DNA from: Gammaproteobacteria bacterium
GTDB taxonomy: Bacteria; Pseudomonadota; Gammaproteobacteria; Arenicellales; Poriferihabitantaceae
Length of the DNA stretch: 64,000 nt
Direction of reading: 5' to 3'
Assembly: GCA_024644945.1 (NCBI GenBank)
Contig: JAHEGU010000001.1
Span: forward strand, 25,937-89,936
Positions within the stretch are counted from its first letter, which is position 1. Every line of letters begins with the position of its first letter. Below are positions 55,065 through 64,000 of this stretch, piece after piece. The position numbers and the translations under genes are program-made. The notes under the pieces were generated by a model. It did no database searches and was not told where the DNA came from. It worked only from the letters and a program-made list of their open reading frames with translations.

Positions 55065-56564
55065 TTACATCAACACCACTTCATATTGTTCTTGTTGGAA
55101 TGTGGGTTCGGCCTTCAGGTGAATAGATTTACGAATAAAGTCCTGCAGATCGGCGATACCGGTGGACTCTTCATCCTGCAGCAAATCAATCACCAGGGGC
55201 GAAGCCACTACCAGATATTTTTCCGCATCGAATTGGCGCGCCTCGCGCAGAATCTCACGAAAAATCTCGTAGCAGGTGGTCTCAGCGGTTTTCTGAATAC
55301 CGCGACCTCCGCAGGCCGGGCAGGCCTCGGTAAGCAGTCTTTCCAGACTTTCGCTGGTGCGTTTGCGGGTAATCTCAACTAAGCCCAACGGAGACATGTC
55401 GTTGACCTGGGTCTTGGTGCGATCTTTAGCCAGTTCGCGTTCCAGGGTGCGCATCACCTGCTGCTTATGGTCCTCTACCCCCATGTCGATAAAATCGACG
55501 ATGATAATCCCGCCAAGGTTGCGCACCCTGAGTTGATGGGCCAGGGTGGCAGCGGCTTCCAGATTAGTTTTAAAAATGGTTTCCTCGAGATTACGCTGGC
55601 CGACAAAACTGCCGGTATTCACATCCACCGTGGTCATGGCCTCGGTCTGGTCGATGATCAGGTAACCGCCAGATTTGAGCGGCACGCGTTTTTGCAGCGC
55701 GCGCTGTATTTCTTCCTCGACGTCGTACAGATCAAAAATTGGCCGGCCGCCGGGATAATGTTCAATGCGCTCCAGGGCGTCGGGCATTAGTTCACGAGCA
55801 AAATTGCTCACCAGCTCAAAGGTCTCTTTCGAGTCGACCCGAATCTTGCTGACTGTCTGCCACACCAGGTCGCGCACTGTGCGCATAGCCAGGGGCAAGC
55901 TGGCATGGAGCAGGGCCGGTACTTTGCTGTCGCGTCGGCGGACATGTACCTTTTCCCAGACTCGAACTAAAAACGCCATGTCTGAACGGATTTCTTCGGG
56001 TTGGGCATTTTCCCCGGCGGTACGCACGATAAATCCACCCGGCGCATCAATCTCACAGCGCAGTTTATCCAGGGTGATGAGCAGAGATTCCCGGATTTCT
56101 GGTTCCTGAATCCGCTGGGAAATACCGAGGTAGTCGGTGTCTGGCAGAAACACCAGGTTGCGCGCGGGAATGCTGATCTGTCCCGACAGGCGGGCACCCT
56201 TGGTGCCGATGGGATCTTTCACCACCTGCACCACCACATCCTGGCCTTCGGTGACCAGTGTACTAATATTGGTTTCGGTATCGTTCTGCTGCAGTCCGAC
56301 TCCGTTTTCACGGCTATTGACCAGGTCCCGGGCATGCAGGAACGCGGTGCGTTCTAAACCGATCTCGACAAACGCCGCCTGCATGCCGGGCAACACGCGC
56401 ACCACCTTGCCTAGATAAATGTTGCCGACGATGCCCTTATTCTTGACCCGTTCGATGTAAATTTCCTGCAACAAGCCGTTTTCCAGGGTCGCCACGCGGG
56501 TTTCCTGAGGCGTGACATTGATCAGAATCTCTTCACGCAGTGAAGGCTGTGGAGCGGGTTGCAT
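55065..56564 (-). CDS. rng: Ribonuclease G
   Basis: The 499-residue endoribonuclease is of RNase G length, without the long C-terminal scaffold of RNase E. It has an N-terminal S1 domain (GIVGNIYLGKVVRVLPGMQAAFVEIGLERTAFL), a DNase I-like catalytic part (EAMTTVDVNTGSFVG and IIIVDFIDMGVEDHK with metal-binding Asp residues), and a Zn-link CPACGGRG near residue 412. It matures 5' ends of 16S rRNA and degrades mRNA. maf, rlmH, rsfS and nadD follow on the same strand, a common gammaproteobacterial block. Confidence 0.97.
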   Translation of the reverse strand: MQPAPQPSLREEILINVTPQETRVATLENGLLQEIYIERVKNKGIVGNIYLGKVVRVLPGMQAAFVEIGLERTAFLHARDLVNSRENGVGLQQNDTETNISTLVTEGQDVVVQVVKDPIGTKGARLSGQISIPARNLVFLPDTDYLGISQRIQEPEIRESLLITLDKLRCEIDAPGGFIVRTAGENAQPEEIRSDMAFLVRVWEKVHVRRRDSKVPALLHASLPLAMRTVRDLVWQTVSKIRVDSKETFELVSNFARELMPDALERIEHYPGGRPIFDLYDVEEEIQRALQKRVPLKSGGYLIIDQTEAMTTVDVNTGSFVGQRNLEETIFKTNLEAAATLAHQLRVRNLGGIIIVDFIDMGVEDHKQQVMRTLERELAKDRTKTQVNDMSPLGLVEITRKRTSESLERLLTEACPACGGRGIQKTAETTCYEIFREILREARQFDAEKYLVVASPLVIDLLQDEESTGIADLQDFIRKSIHLKAEPTFQQEQYEVVLM

Positions 56565-56600
56565 CTTGCTGTTGGGATTAAACAGAATGGTTATTGTTTG

Positions 56601-57179
56601 CTATGCGAGATTGGCTTTGAGTAGCCCCGCCTTTTCAAGCAGTAGCCGGGTTTCATATAAAGGAAGACCCACCACGCCGCTGTAGCTGCCGGTTATGTCT
56701 CGCACAAATGCGCCTGCATAACCTTGTATCCCGTAGCCCCCTGCCTTGTCAAATGGTTCGCCACTGTCACAGTAGGCGTGCATCTGCTCTGGGGACCATT
56801 CTCCAAATGTCACCCAAGTATGGCTGATCCTGGCGTGGCAGAAGTTATCCCCGACCAGGGCCACCGCCGAGACCACGCTGTGGCGGCTGCCGGACAGGCG
56901 TTTCAGCACGGCCATCGCGGTCTCCTGGTTATCGGGCTTACCCAGCACTTCCCCATCAATGGTCACCGTGGTGTCGCCGCCGAGAACCCAGGCCTCCGGC
57001 CCCAGCTGGGCAAACACCGTCAACGCTTTTTTGAGCGCCAGGCGGCGGGTCATGTCCTCCGGCGCTTCATCCGGAAGCGGCGTCTCGTCCACATCGGCGT
57101 GGGTCACCTCGAAAGGAAGCCCAAGCAGCGCCAAAAGTTCATGCCTTCTGGGCGACTGTGAGGCAAGGATTAGTGACAT
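56601..57179 (-). CDS. maf: Maf-family nucleotide pyrophosphatase
   Basis: The 192-residue protein starts at ATG 57179 (MSLILASQSPRRHELL); a longer in-frame upstream start lies within rlmH. SQSPRR, the VLGGDTTVTIDGEVLGKP metal/base-binding loop and GGYGIQGYAGAFV are family motifs. Maf proteins hydrolyse non-canonical and canonical nucleotides (dTTP, UTP) and slow cell division when overexpressed. It lies 13 bp downstream of rlmH. Confidence 0.93.
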   Translation of the reverse strand: MSLILASQSPRRHELLALLGLPFEVTHADVDETPLPDEAPEDMTRRLALKKALTVFAQLGPEAWVLGGDTTVTIDGEVLGKPDNQETAMAVLKRLSGSRHSVVSAVALVGDNFCHARISHTWVTFGEWSPEQMHAYCDSGEPFDKAGGYGIQGYAGAFVRDITGSYSGVVGLPLYETRLLLEKAGLLKANLA

Positions 57180-57192
57180 GGGTAACGACGGC

Positions 57193-57663
57193 TTAACGAT
57201 GGTAGGGCAGGCCTTCGAGCACCGAATAACAGCGATAAACCTGTTCCGCCAGCACCACACGCACCACCGGATGGGCGAAAGTCAGGGCCGACAACGACCA
57301 GGTCTCATCTGCTTCGGCAATCAGGGTGTCGGAAAGCCCTTCCGGGCCCCCCACCAGCATCGTGATCTGCTCGCCGTCCTGCAGCCATTGCTCCATACGG
57401 TCCACCATGCCGAGAGTGGAAATGGACTTACCTGAACGGTCTAGGGCGATGATGCGGCAGCCTGGCGGAATGGCGGCGAGCAATTTTCGGTCTTCTTCGG
57501 CGACGATGCGTTCGATATCGGCGTTCTTGCCGCGCTTTAGCGCGGCCACCTGCACGAGGTTGAGCGCCATGCGGCCGCGAACGCGTTTCTGATATTCCTC
57601 GACACCCTGGTCAACCCATGCCGGCATTTTGTCGCCGATCACGACCAGGTGAATGGTGAGCAT
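57193..57663 (-). CDS. rlmH: 23S rRNA pseudouridine-1915 N3-methyltransferase
   Basis: This 156-residue SPOUT methyltransferase matches RlmH (155 residues in E. coli). MKI-type start is replaced by MLTIHLVVIGDKMPAWVDQGVEEYQKR; IIALDRSGKSIST, LVGGPEGLSDTLIAEAD and LSALTFAHPVVRVVLAEQVYRCYSVLEGLPYHR carry the knot and SAM site. It methylates pseudouridine 1915 of 23S rRNA in the assembled ribosome. rsfS lies 17 bp upstream. Confidence 0.97.
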   Translation of the reverse strand: MLTIHLVVIGDKMPAWVDQGVEEYQKRVRGRMALNLVQVAALKRGKNADIERIVAEEDRKLLAAIPPGCRIIALDRSGKSISTLGMVDRMEQWLQDGEQITMLVGGPEGLSDTLIAEADETWSLSALTFAHPVVRVVLAEQVYRCYSVLEGLPYHR

Positions 57664-57680
57664 CGATCGCGCGGAAGTAG

Positions 57681-58112
57681 CTAGCCGGTTGACTTGCGGC
57701 TGTCGGCGGCCTCGCTCATAACTTCGCTGGCGCTGCCCTCTGACAGCAGCTCGCTGAAGGTCTTATCCCACAGACTTTCTAGATCGTAACGCTTACGGGT
57801 CTCCCCCCGCATGATATGAATCACGATATCCACAAAATCCACCAGCACCCAGTCTCTGGCATCCTCGCCTTCGATGCCGAGATGATTCCAGCCGGCAGCG
57901 TGCATATGTTCCAGCACCCGACTGGCGAGGGTTTTAATATGCCGCTCGGAAGTGCCGGTGGACACGATCATATAGTCGGTAATATCGGTCAGGCTGGAGA
58001 CGTCTAATATCTTGATATCTTCGCCTTTGGCATCTTCGAGTGCGGCGATCGCGATATCCCGCATCTGATCGGGGTCGCGCGCCTGTTTCGGGGTTTTGCT
58101 TTGTTCACTCAT
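57681..58112 (-). CDS. rsfS: Ribosomal silencing factor RsfS
   Basis: The 143-residue protein starts at ATG 58112, inside the last 8 bp of nadD; a longer in-frame start would lie deep within nadD. IKILDVSSLTDITDYMIVSTGTSERHIKTLA and DWVLVDFVDIVIHIM are RsfS motifs. It binds L14 and keeps ribosomal subunits apart in starvation. The C-terminal about 35 residues (ending DSRKSTG) extend past the core. Confidence 0.96.
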   Translation of the reverse strand: MSEQSKTPKQARDPDQMRDIAIAALEDAKGEDIKILDVSSLTDITDYMIVSTGTSERHIKTLASRVLEHMHAAGWNHLGIEGEDARDWVLVDFVDIVIHIMRGETRKRYDLESLWDKTFSELLSEGSASEVMSEAADSRKSTG

Positions 58113-58737
58113 ATAATTTATGGGTTTGAATATATTGCCAGACCCCGGGGTGCAGCACATGGTGCTGGTCTTGGCCGGCCCGGATACCCTCACGGATACC
58201 GGTCGCCGAGACGTCCACGGGATCGATAGAAATTGCCTGGATTTTACCAGCAGCCAGAGAACCGGGCGTTGACGTGTCTGCAGTCTGCCACCAGTCCGGA
58301 ATCGGATCGGGTAATGCATATCCGGGGCGCACCATAACGTAGATGCCGACCAGGCTGAGTAATGCCTGCCAGCGATGCCATTGATCAAAGCCGAGCAAGG
58401 CATCCAGTCCCAGGATCAGGCTGAAATCAATGTCCGGAAACTCCTCCCGCAAAGATTCCACGGTATCCACGGTATAGGAATGCCCGCAACGCCTTAATTC
58501 GCGCGCATCGACAATCATGTCCCCTTGATCCCGCAGCGCGAGATCCACCATCGCCAGACGCTGCTTGGCGTTGGTGCCAGGCCGGGGTCGATGGGGCGGC
58601 AACGCGGCGGGAATATAGCGCACCAGAGGCAGCTCGGTCTGTTGCATCACCTGACGCACGGTTTTGACATGACCGATATGGATCGGATCAAAGGTGCCGC
58701 CGAAAATGCCGCAACGGTCGGGTCGTGAATCGTTCAA
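58105..58737 (-). CDS. nadD: Nicotinate-nucleotide adenylyltransferase
   Basis: The 210-residue enzyme converts nicotinate mononucleotide and ATP to deamido-NAD. GIFGGTFDPIHIGHVKTVRQ with the nucleotidyltransferase HxGH, PPHRPRPGTNAKQRLAMV and ISIDPVDVSATGIREGI (ISSTxxR-like) are present. It is followed by rsfS with an 8-bp overlap. nadA lies 1.6 kb away on the other strand, so two NAD synthesis genes are close together here. Confidence 0.96.
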   Translation of the reverse strand: MNDSRPDRCGIFGGTFDPIHIGHVKTVRQVMQQTELPLVRYIPAALPPHRPRPGTNAKQRLAMVDLALRDQGDMIVDARELRRCGHSYTVDTVESLREEFPDIDFSLILGLDALLGFDQWHRWQALLSLVGIYVMVRPGYALPDPIPDWWQTADTSTPGSLAAGKIQAISIDPVDVSATGIREGIRAGQDQHHVLHPGVWQYIQTHKLYE

Positions 58738-58761
58738 ATCAAACGCGGGCTATTTGACTGG

Positions 58762-59277
58762 CTACTCGTCAAGCAGCGGCATAATGGTATTGACCATCTC
58801 CTCGCTGTCCCACTCTCTGGCCCCCGTCATGACGTTCACCAGCCGGCCCTGCTTATCCACAAGCATGGAAGTTGGCATCGCGCGAATCTGCCATTGTGGC
58901 GCGACCTCACGATCCGCGTGTAACAGGATCGGAAACTTTAATTCGGTACCGAAACTGTTAAGAAACTGACTGATCTGCCTAGGATCTTCGCCCATATTCA
59001 AAGCCAGAATTTCAAATGGACGACCATCGAGCGCATCATGCAGCGACTGCATCGAAGGCAGCTCATGAACGCAGGGCGGACACCAGGTGGCCCAGAAGTT
59101 CACCAGCACCACTTTATCCCGATAGTCCTCAAGCGTGACCAGTTCATTCGCGGTATTTTGAGAAAGACGTTCAAGGCTGAACGGTGTCAGGGCATATCGT
59201 TCGCCGTTCGACGCTGATGCGGAGACACCAATCAACAGACCAAGAATAACGGTGGCTTTAGAGAATTTGAATGTCAT
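58762..59277 (-). CDS. TlpA-like periplasmic thioredoxin
   Basis: The 171-residue thioredoxin-fold protein has a signal peptide (about 1-22), then VVLVNFWATWCPPCVHELPSM with Cys66 and Cys69, and FPILLHADREVAPQWQIRAMPTSMLVDKQG with the cis-Pro loop MPT. TlpA/ResA proteins reduce cysteines in the periplasm, often for cytochrome c assembly. A CopD-like membrane protein gene lies 13 bp upstream, so the two may work together. The electron donor is not apparent. Confidence 0.88.
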   Translation of the reverse strand: MTFKFSKATVILGLLIGVSASASNGERYALTPFSLERLSQNTANELVTLEDYRDKVVLVNFWATWCPPCVHELPSMQSLHDALDGRPFEILALNMGEDPRQISQFLNSFGTELKFPILLHADREVAPQWQIRAMPTSMLVDKQGRLVNVMTGAREWDSEEMVNTIMPLLDE

Positions 59278-59290
59278 AAACGTGGTTTGA

Positions 59291-59746
59291 CTACCAGGTC
59301 TTGAGCGTGGTCGCGACCAGTATCACGGCTACACCGAGTATTAAATTGGTCAGCACCAGCTTGCGAATAGTTCCAAGCGCGAACGCCGCAACCTTGTTGT
59401 TCTCTTCTTCCACGCCCCGTTTCAGATGAGCATAAGGCGCGACATAAACAAACTTAAAGATACCGGTCATCACGATCGCAATCCCCAGCATCGCATAAAC
59501 ATACATGCCGACGGCACTGAAGCCCCCCATCCCAAAGATCATATAGAAGCCGGTAATAAACAATACCGCGATACTGACAAACACCCAGGGGAAAAACTTC
59601 GCGAACACACTGCTCCAGATCTGCAGGCGTTCAGTCGGCTCGCGACCGCCCAAAACAGGACGCAGAAACATATAGGCGAAAAACATACCGCCCACCCAGA
59701 CCACCGCAGACAGGATATGCAGCGCCAGCGACAGAGACATTAACAT
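59291..59746 (-). CDS. CopD-like integral membrane protein
   Basis: The 151-residue protein has four hydrophobic segments (about 3-25, 48-70, 76-100 and 125-148). LALHILSAVVWVGGMFFAYMFLRPVL at the start resembles the CopD/HemJ-like family, which carries conserved His residues in helix 1. Members take part in copper transport or in haem/electron transfer, so no exact role is given. It lies between a TlpA-like thioredoxin gene and a hypothetical gene, all on the same strand. Confidence 0.75.
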   Translation of the reverse strand: MLMSLSLALHILSAVVWVGGMFFAYMFLRPVLGGREPTERLQIWSSVFAKFFPWVFVSIAVLFITGFYMIFGMGGFSAVGMYVYAMLGIAIVMTGIFKFVYVAPYAHLKRGVEEENNKVAAFALGTIRKLVLTNLILGVAVILVATTLKTW

Positions 59747-59779
59747 CGAGAAGGAATCAAGAATAAAGAGATAGCGGGG

Positions 59780-60250
59780 TTAACTGCGGGTATCGGTCAC
59801 TTCGAACTGCCATTGTACACTACCCGAAATGGTGGGCTCGCCGAAGTAGAAGTTGGCGCTGAAGTCGCGAGCCTGGCCTGCTGGCACGCGGAGGTTTATC
59901 CGCTCCGAGGCCTGACCCACTATCTCACATTCGGTGCCGGTAGCGCCCATGCACTCCATCATCACCACACTCAAGGTCATGCCCTTGAGTTCAGCCGATT
60001 CGTGCGAATTGCTCACGCGCCCGGTAAGACGATAGCTGCCGGCATAAGCTGGAACCACCGTAGTATTGACCACCTCCACATTCTCCGCCGCTACCTTTTG
60101 ACGTTTCAGGGTCGCTTCATCGGTCGTCATCAGAACAACAGCCGCGGCCCCAAACACAAGAACCCCCAGCACGCTGAAAGCGAGTTTGGGATAACGCCCT
60201 GAAATCATAAACAGGCCGATGATGATGACCGCAAGAAAAGCCCACTGCAT
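59780..60250 (-). CDS. Hypothetical membrane-anchored protein
   Basis: The 156-residue protein has two N-terminal hydrophobic segments (about 2-18 and 25-42) and a soluble domain with beta-sandwich patterning ([31 protein letters not shown] and [15 protein letters not shown]). The latter resembles FxLyD-like or DUF3426-like domains that face the periplasm. It has two Cys residues (ECMG, TECEI) that could form a disulfide. It is the first gene of a minus-strand group with the CopD-like and TlpA-like genes. Function is unknown. Confidence 0.65.
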   Translation of the reverse strand: MQWAFLAVIIIGLFMISGRYPKLAFSVLGVLVFGAAAVVLMTTDEATLKRQKVAAENVEVVNTTVVPAYAGSYRLTGRVSNSHESAELKGMTLSVVMMECMGATGTECEIVGQASERINLRVPAGQARDFSANFYFGEPTISGSVQWQFEVTDTRS

Positions 60251-60373
60251 GGAGGAACCGTTTTAAATTGTTGTAAATACTGTAATTATGGTGTCACCAA
60301 GGGCCTATCTCAACTTGTTTTAGGTCAGTTTTACCGCATATATTCTAAAGAATTAAGCACAATACGACTCATC

Positions 60374-61426
60374 ATGTTGGAGCACTCTCAGATTTCCGAG
60401 CCCCTTAAAGTCCATATTAAAGAACTGGTGGACAAGGCGTGGGCCGTCAGACACCCCGAGCGCACCGAAAGCGAGACCCGCGCGCTCAAGGACCAGATCA
60501 AACAAAAGCTGAAACAGCACAACGCCGTATTGGTGGCGCACTACTATGTCGACGACGAGCTTCAGGACCTGGCCGATGAATCCGGTGGCTGCGTCGCGGA
60601 TTCCCTGGAAATGGCCCGATTCGGCTACAACCACGAGGCCGATACCGTGATTGTCGCCGGAGTCAGGTTTATGGGCGAGACCGCCAAGATCCTGAGCCCG
60701 GAAAAACGCATCCTGATGGTCGAAACCGAAGCCGAATGCTCGCTTGATCTGGCCTGCCCCATCGAAGAATTCAGCGCATTCTGCGATCAACATCCCGACC
60801 GCACTGTAGTGGTCTACGCCAACACCAGCGCCGACGTTAAAGCGAGGGCCGACTGGGTGGTCACGTCATCCATCGCGCTTAAAGTGATCAAATATCTTGA
60901 CGAACAAGGCGAAAAGATTATCTGGGCGCCCGACCGTTTTCTTGGTGGTTATGTGCAAAAACAAACCGGGGCCGACATGCTGCTGTGGCAGGCGTCTTGC
61001 ATCGTGCATGAGGAGTTTAAGTCCGAGGCACTCCAGGGGCTGATGAAACAGCACCCCGATGCCAAGGTGCTGGTGCATCCTGAATCTCCGGCCGCAGTGG
61101 TCGAGCTTGCAGATGTGGTTGGTTCGACCAGTCAGATCATCAATGCTGCCAAAGAGCTCGATGCGCAAAAATTTATTGTAGCGACCGAGTCGGGTATTTT
61201 TCATAAGATGAGGGAGGCGGCGCCAGGAAAAGAATTTTTGGAAGCGCCGACTGCAGGTGAAGGTGCGAGTTGTGAGAGTTGTGCGCAATGTCCCTGGATG
61301 AAGATGAATGATCTCGAAAGACTCGATAAAGTGCTTACGGATGGGAGTAATGAGATTTTGATTCCGGAGGAAGTGAGGGTGAAGGCGGAGAGGTCTATTT
61401 TGAGAATGGTGGAGTTTAATAAGTAG
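60374..61426 (+). CDS. nadA: Quinolinate synthase A
   Basis: The 350-residue enzyme condenses iminoaspartate with dihydroxyacetone phosphate to quinolinate, starting NAD synthesis. It is a 4Fe-4S protein: conserved Cys occur in [23 protein letters not shown] and [13 protein letters not shown], the last being the C-terminal cluster segment. [18 protein letters not shown] and [17 protein letters not shown] match E. coli NadA. nadB is not in the window. It stands 123 bp downstream of a divergent gene. Confidence 0.97.
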   Translation: MLEHSQISEPLKVHIKELVDKAWAVRHPERTESETRALKDQIKQKLKQHNAVLVAHYYVDDELQDLADESGGCVADSLEMARFGYNHEADTVIVAGVRFMGETAKILSPEKRILMVETEAECSLDLACPIEEFSAFCDQHPDRTVVVYANTSADVKARADWVVTSSIALKVIKYLDEQGEKIIWAPDRFLGGYVQKQTGADMLLWQASCIVHEEFKSEALQGLMKQHPDAKVLVHPESPAAVVELADVVGSTSQIINAAKELDAQKFIVATESGIFHKMREAAPGKEFLEAPTAGEGASCESCAQCPWMKMNDLERLDKVLTDGSNEILIPEEVRVKAERSILRMVEFNK

Positions 61427-61483
61427 GGTGGGCGGATTTTTGCCGATAGCTTTTCTAATAGTTTTTCTCAGACTCCCTCATCA

Positions 61484-61526
61484 AAAGGGATCGGAGTGAT
61501 TAATGTATAACCAGCCCGATCCCTTT
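61484..61526. terminator. Bidirectional terminator between nadA and the EEP-family gene
   Basis: AAAGGGATCGG (61484-61494) pairs perfectly with CCGATCCCTTT (61516-61526) over a 21-nt loop, with A- and T-rich flanks on each side. It lies between convergent genes, so it can end both transcripts. Confidence 0.75.
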
Positions 61527-61590
61527 CTTCTCAGCGGAACTTCGTGCAGAGTTTTTTGCTAGCGGGTATTCGTTAGCAGGGCGCCATGAT

Positions 61591-62427
61591 TTATCCAAGT
61601 GTGAGTTTGACCGGCTGATGATCCGAGGCATCGGTCTGCGTATTTACCGACATGTCACGCAGGTGATCCATGATTTCAGGGGACACGAAGAAATAGTCAC
61701 GGCAGTGTGGCCCCTCGGGCCACTGAACGCGGTCGAATATCCCGCAGGTAGGCGAATGTTCCTTTCCTGGATTCAGCGTAAGCCATGCATCCAGCAGCTG
61801 GGCGTCATGGCGCTTATCAACGATCTTCTGGTATTGCTCCGAGCAAGGTATGAGGTTTAGGTCGCCACAAAGAATCGTGTTTCGAGTCTCAGGTCCTCCC
61901 TGGTAATACCCTGGCCCGCCGTCCCGAGAAGGAAAATCTGAACGGGCGCAAGCTTCCCGATAAACTGCACACAAATAGTCGATATGGGCTGTGCGTTGGA
62001 TGGAGGAGAAATATTCGAGGTGTGTCGACATTATTCTATAGGGCACGCCCTTCCAATCCACTACCAGTTCAATGGCCTGGCGTGACATATTGGCCATCTC
62101 TGCGTCGGCAGGTTGCGGCAATCGATGGTGCGCGATGCTCAATACGGGAAGCCTGGACAACACGATGTTGCCAAAGCGCAGGCGTTTGCCATCGATAAAT
62201 CGGTCTATGGCGGCGCCGTAGAAAACTTCATGGTCCGGAAGTAAACCCTTCAACTCTCCCGGTTGATCCAGCAATAATCGACCTTGTGCATCAAGCTCTT
62301 GACCCACCTCCTGACAGCAAATCACATCGCTGCTACCCATTTCCTCGATCACTCCAGCAATGCGCTTGATGCTGGTCACATCGTCTACGCCTTTTGCCAT
62401 CTGGATATTCCACGTCAATATTTGCAT
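61591..62427 (-). CDS. Endonuclease/exonuclease/phosphatase family protein
   Basis: The 278-residue protein has the family order: LTWNIQMAKG (Asn ligand), VICCQEVGQELD with the catalytic Glu, STHLEYFSS, CGDLNLIPCS (Asp and Asn) and C-terminal DASDHQPVKLTL (the catalytic His in SDHxP). Members cut DNA, RNA, or phospholipid and inositol phosphates. No signal peptide or TM segment is seen, so it is cytoplasmic. The substrate is not predictable. It converges with nadA. Confidence 0.83.
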   Translation of the reverse strand: MQILTWNIQMAKGVDDVTSIKRIAGVIEEMGSSDVICCQEVGQELDAQGRLLLDQPGELKGLLPDHEVFYGAAIDRFIDGKRLRFGNIVLSRLPVLSIAHHRLPQPADAEMANMSRQAIELVVDWKGVPYRIMSTHLEYFSSIQRTAHIDYLCAVYREACARSDFPSRDGGPGYYQGGPETRNTILCGDLNLIPCSEQYQKIVDKRHDAQLLDAWLTLNPGKEHSPTCGIFDRVQWPEGPHCRDYFFVSPEIMDHLRDMSVNTQTDASDHQPVKLTLG

Positions 62428-62722
62428 TTTATATTTCTATTATTTCCGGAGTTTAGGGTTAGGGTAAAAATTAACGTTTAAGATAATATGTGGTTAGGTT
62501 CTGTTCTAAGGCGTACCAGAAACTAAAGGGGCCGGAGCGATGAATGAAAAATGAGGCATACTGACTTCCTCCGACCGATAATTTAAGCTCCAATCATCTT
62601 CTGTTGAAATGAATCAGGAGATTCAGAGATCGGGGCGGGCGGATTTTCTACATCGCTCGCGAGCACTGCAAAGAAGATAGACAGGACCAATATTAACAGG
62701 ACACGCGATTTGCAAATTAATT

Positions 62723-64000
62723 ATGAAATACTACAGAATACTGGTTGCCATCATTGCTTCCAGCGGCGGCACCAACCTGTCCGCCCAAACCATCGATCCA
62801 ACAATCGTGCAGGGCGACGCTTACGTCGTTGAAGCAAACAAGGCCATCCGGAACATCGATACAATTACTCTGGAAAATATGATCCATGAGGTGTCCGGCC
62901 TGGTGATTGTCGACGTCCGCGAAGCCGCGGAGATCGCCCAGACCGGCGGCACCATCGATGCGCCGCGGGTTTATAACGTGAGCCGGGGGTGGCTTGAATT
63001 CCGGGTACCGGAGCGGGTGCCCGATAAGGATACACCCATTGTCACGTTCTGCGGCCTCAACCTGCGTAGCCCACTGGCGGCTCAGGACCTGATGGAAATG
63101 GGTTATACCAATGTGGCGAACTACGAAGACGGCTTTCCTGCCTGGGTGAAGGCGGGGCTGCCCGTAACAATGGACACGTCGCCTAACAATATGCTCTACA
63201 GTGCGCCGATCCGGGTGACTGAAAACGTCTGGTCCGCCATCGGCGCCACCGCGCCGCCCACCTATGAAAACTCGGGTCACAATAACAATTTGTCATTTAT
63301 CATCACAAGCGAAGGTGTGGTGGTCGTCAATGCCGGCGACAATGCTCTGCTGGCGGAATCCCTGCACCATGAAATTCGGGGGCTGACCGACCAGCCGGTG
63401 AAATACGTTATCCTGGAAAATGGCCAGGGTCATGCCATGCTGGGTTCTAATTACTGGCAGTCCCAGGGAGCGCAAATCGTGGCCCATGTGGACACGTTAC
63501 ATGAAATACAGGAGAGCGGACACGATACCTTGGGGCGTATGCAACTCGGGCGACGGGACAAGGCGTTCGGGACCGAACTGACATTACCAGATATTACGTT
63601 CGAGGATGAGTGGATAGTCGAGCTCGGAGGCGAACGAATCGAAGCGCGTTACTTGGGCCCCGCCCATAGCCCGGGAGACATTTCGGTATGGCTACCGAAT
63701 CAGAAGCTGGTGATCGCCGGCGATGTGGCATTCCATGAACGGTTGCTCCCGATCATGGAAGATACCGACACAGCTGGCTGGATCGAGACCTGGGGATCGT
63801 TCCTGGAACTGGACGCGGAAATTGTCATACCCGGTCACGGTGGGCCGACCAACTACGAGGAAGTGACACGGTATACTCGCGATTACCTGGTCTATCTGCG
63901 GGAGAAAGTGGCTGCGCTTGTCGAGGAGGGCGGCGCATTGCAGGATGCCTACTTGATTGATCAGTCACTGTTCAGCCACCTGGACACTTATTTTGAACTC
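62723..64000 (+). CDS. Secreted rhodanese/metallo-beta-lactamase fusion, partial (3' end outside window)
   Basis: The frame opens at ATG 62723 and runs past the right edge without a stop (426 codons visible). A signal peptide (MKYYRILVAIIASSGGTNLSAQ) exports it. A rhodanese domain (about 45-155) has the Cys110 loop FCGLNLRS. A metallo-beta-lactamase-type domain (about 165-400) follows. It keeps GPAHSPGDISVW, GDVAFHE and PGHGGPT, but the first metal motif HxHxDH is replaced: at HWHGDH positions the sequence reads NGQGHA (residues 233-238), so all four usual ligands are lost. Such a protein may bind metal differently or act on a different substrate. Function is unknown. Confidence 0.83.
   Translation, partial: MKYYRILVAIIASSGGTNLSAQTIDPTIVQGDAYVVEANKAIRNIDTITLENMIHEVSGLVIVDVREAAEIAQTGGTIDAPRVYNVSRGWLEFRVPERVPDKDTPIVTFCGLNLRSPLAAQDLMEMGYTNVANYEDGFPAWVKAGLPVTMDTSPNNMLYSAPIRVTENVWSAIGATAPPTYENSGHNNNLSFIITSEGVVVVNAGDNALLAESLHHEIRGLTDQPVKYVILENGQGHAMLGSNYWQSQGAQIVAHVDTLHEIQESGHDTLGRMQLGRRDKAFGTELTLPDITFEDEWIVELGGERIEARYLGPAHSPGDISVWLPNQKLVIAGDVAFHERLLPIMEDTDTAGWIETWGSFLELDAEIVIPGHGGPTNYEEVTRYTRDYLVYLREKVAALVEEGGALQDAYLIDQSLFSHLDTYFEL

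Noticed and set aside
60353..60793. A 146-codon minus-strand frame opposite nadA
   Set aside because: nadA on the plus strand is unmistakable over the same bases; the opposite frame is an artefact of its codon pattern.

Overview
The window looks like a chromosomal segment of a free-living, aerobic, heterotrophic gammaproteobacterium of intermediate GC content. Support comes from the gene repertoire and its order: dnaA-dnaN-gyrB, a trpE-trpG-trpC / gph / rpe / DegQ-type protease block, the block rng-maf-rlmH-rsfS-nadD, and MlaA, ApaH, PBP1b, SthA and HlyU homologues. The genus cannot be read from sequence alone. No tRNA, rRNA, insertion sequence, prophage or CRISPR array was seen.

Layout. 1-4.6 kb: a truncated SAM methyltransferase, a secreted subtilase with a probable C-terminal beta-barrel, and pckA. 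4.7-11.2 kb: the most unusual locus, an operon for amino-acid synthesis on an amino-group carrier protein (lysW, lysX, lysY, lysZ, lysJ). A class II amidotransferase-like (Ntn hydrolase) gene sits between lysY and lysZ, and an acyltransferase and a TylF-type methyltransferase follow. The carrier ends in Gln where studied LysW proteins end in the Glu that accepts the substrate. An amidohydrolase encoded among its synthesis genes therefore suggests carrier maturation by deamidation, product release, or both. 11.2-14.7 kb: a TPP riboswitch and thiBPQ. 14.8-21.2 kb: a FadH-like reductase, an MFS transporter, and serB-serA.

21.2-31.9 kb is the origin-proximal part: a Spy/CpxP-like protein, a Cpx-like two-component system with GTAAA-type boxes on both sides, a candidate oriC, dnaA, dnaN, a 1.4-kb non-coding gap with two ParB-type parS palindromes where recF would be expected, and gyrB. 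32.2-44.3 kb is mostly minus strand: HD-domain protein, ArsC-like protein, YihY family protein, PBP1b, a DUF2007-like protein, an AI-2E family permease, OsmC family protein, trpC-trpG-trpE (no trpD), gph, rpe and a DegQ-like protease. 44.6-62.4 kb holds housekeeping genes: class V aminotransferase, sthA, HlyU-like protein, sfsA, mlaA, apaH, M18 aminopeptidase, gluQ, cytochrome c, rng, maf, rlmH, rsfS, nadD, a TlpA-like thioredoxin and nadA. The right edge cuts a secreted rhodanese/metallo-beta-lactamase fusion whose first metal motif is degenerate.

Connections: LysW-type synthesis appears to supply an amino acid (ornithine, lysine or a relative) by a route other than N-acetylation. The thi operon salvages thiamine under TPP control. 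serB-serA make serine from glycolytic intermediates. The Cpx-like system probably controls its own periplasmic partner. The parS pair marks the region as part of the chromosome segregation centre.
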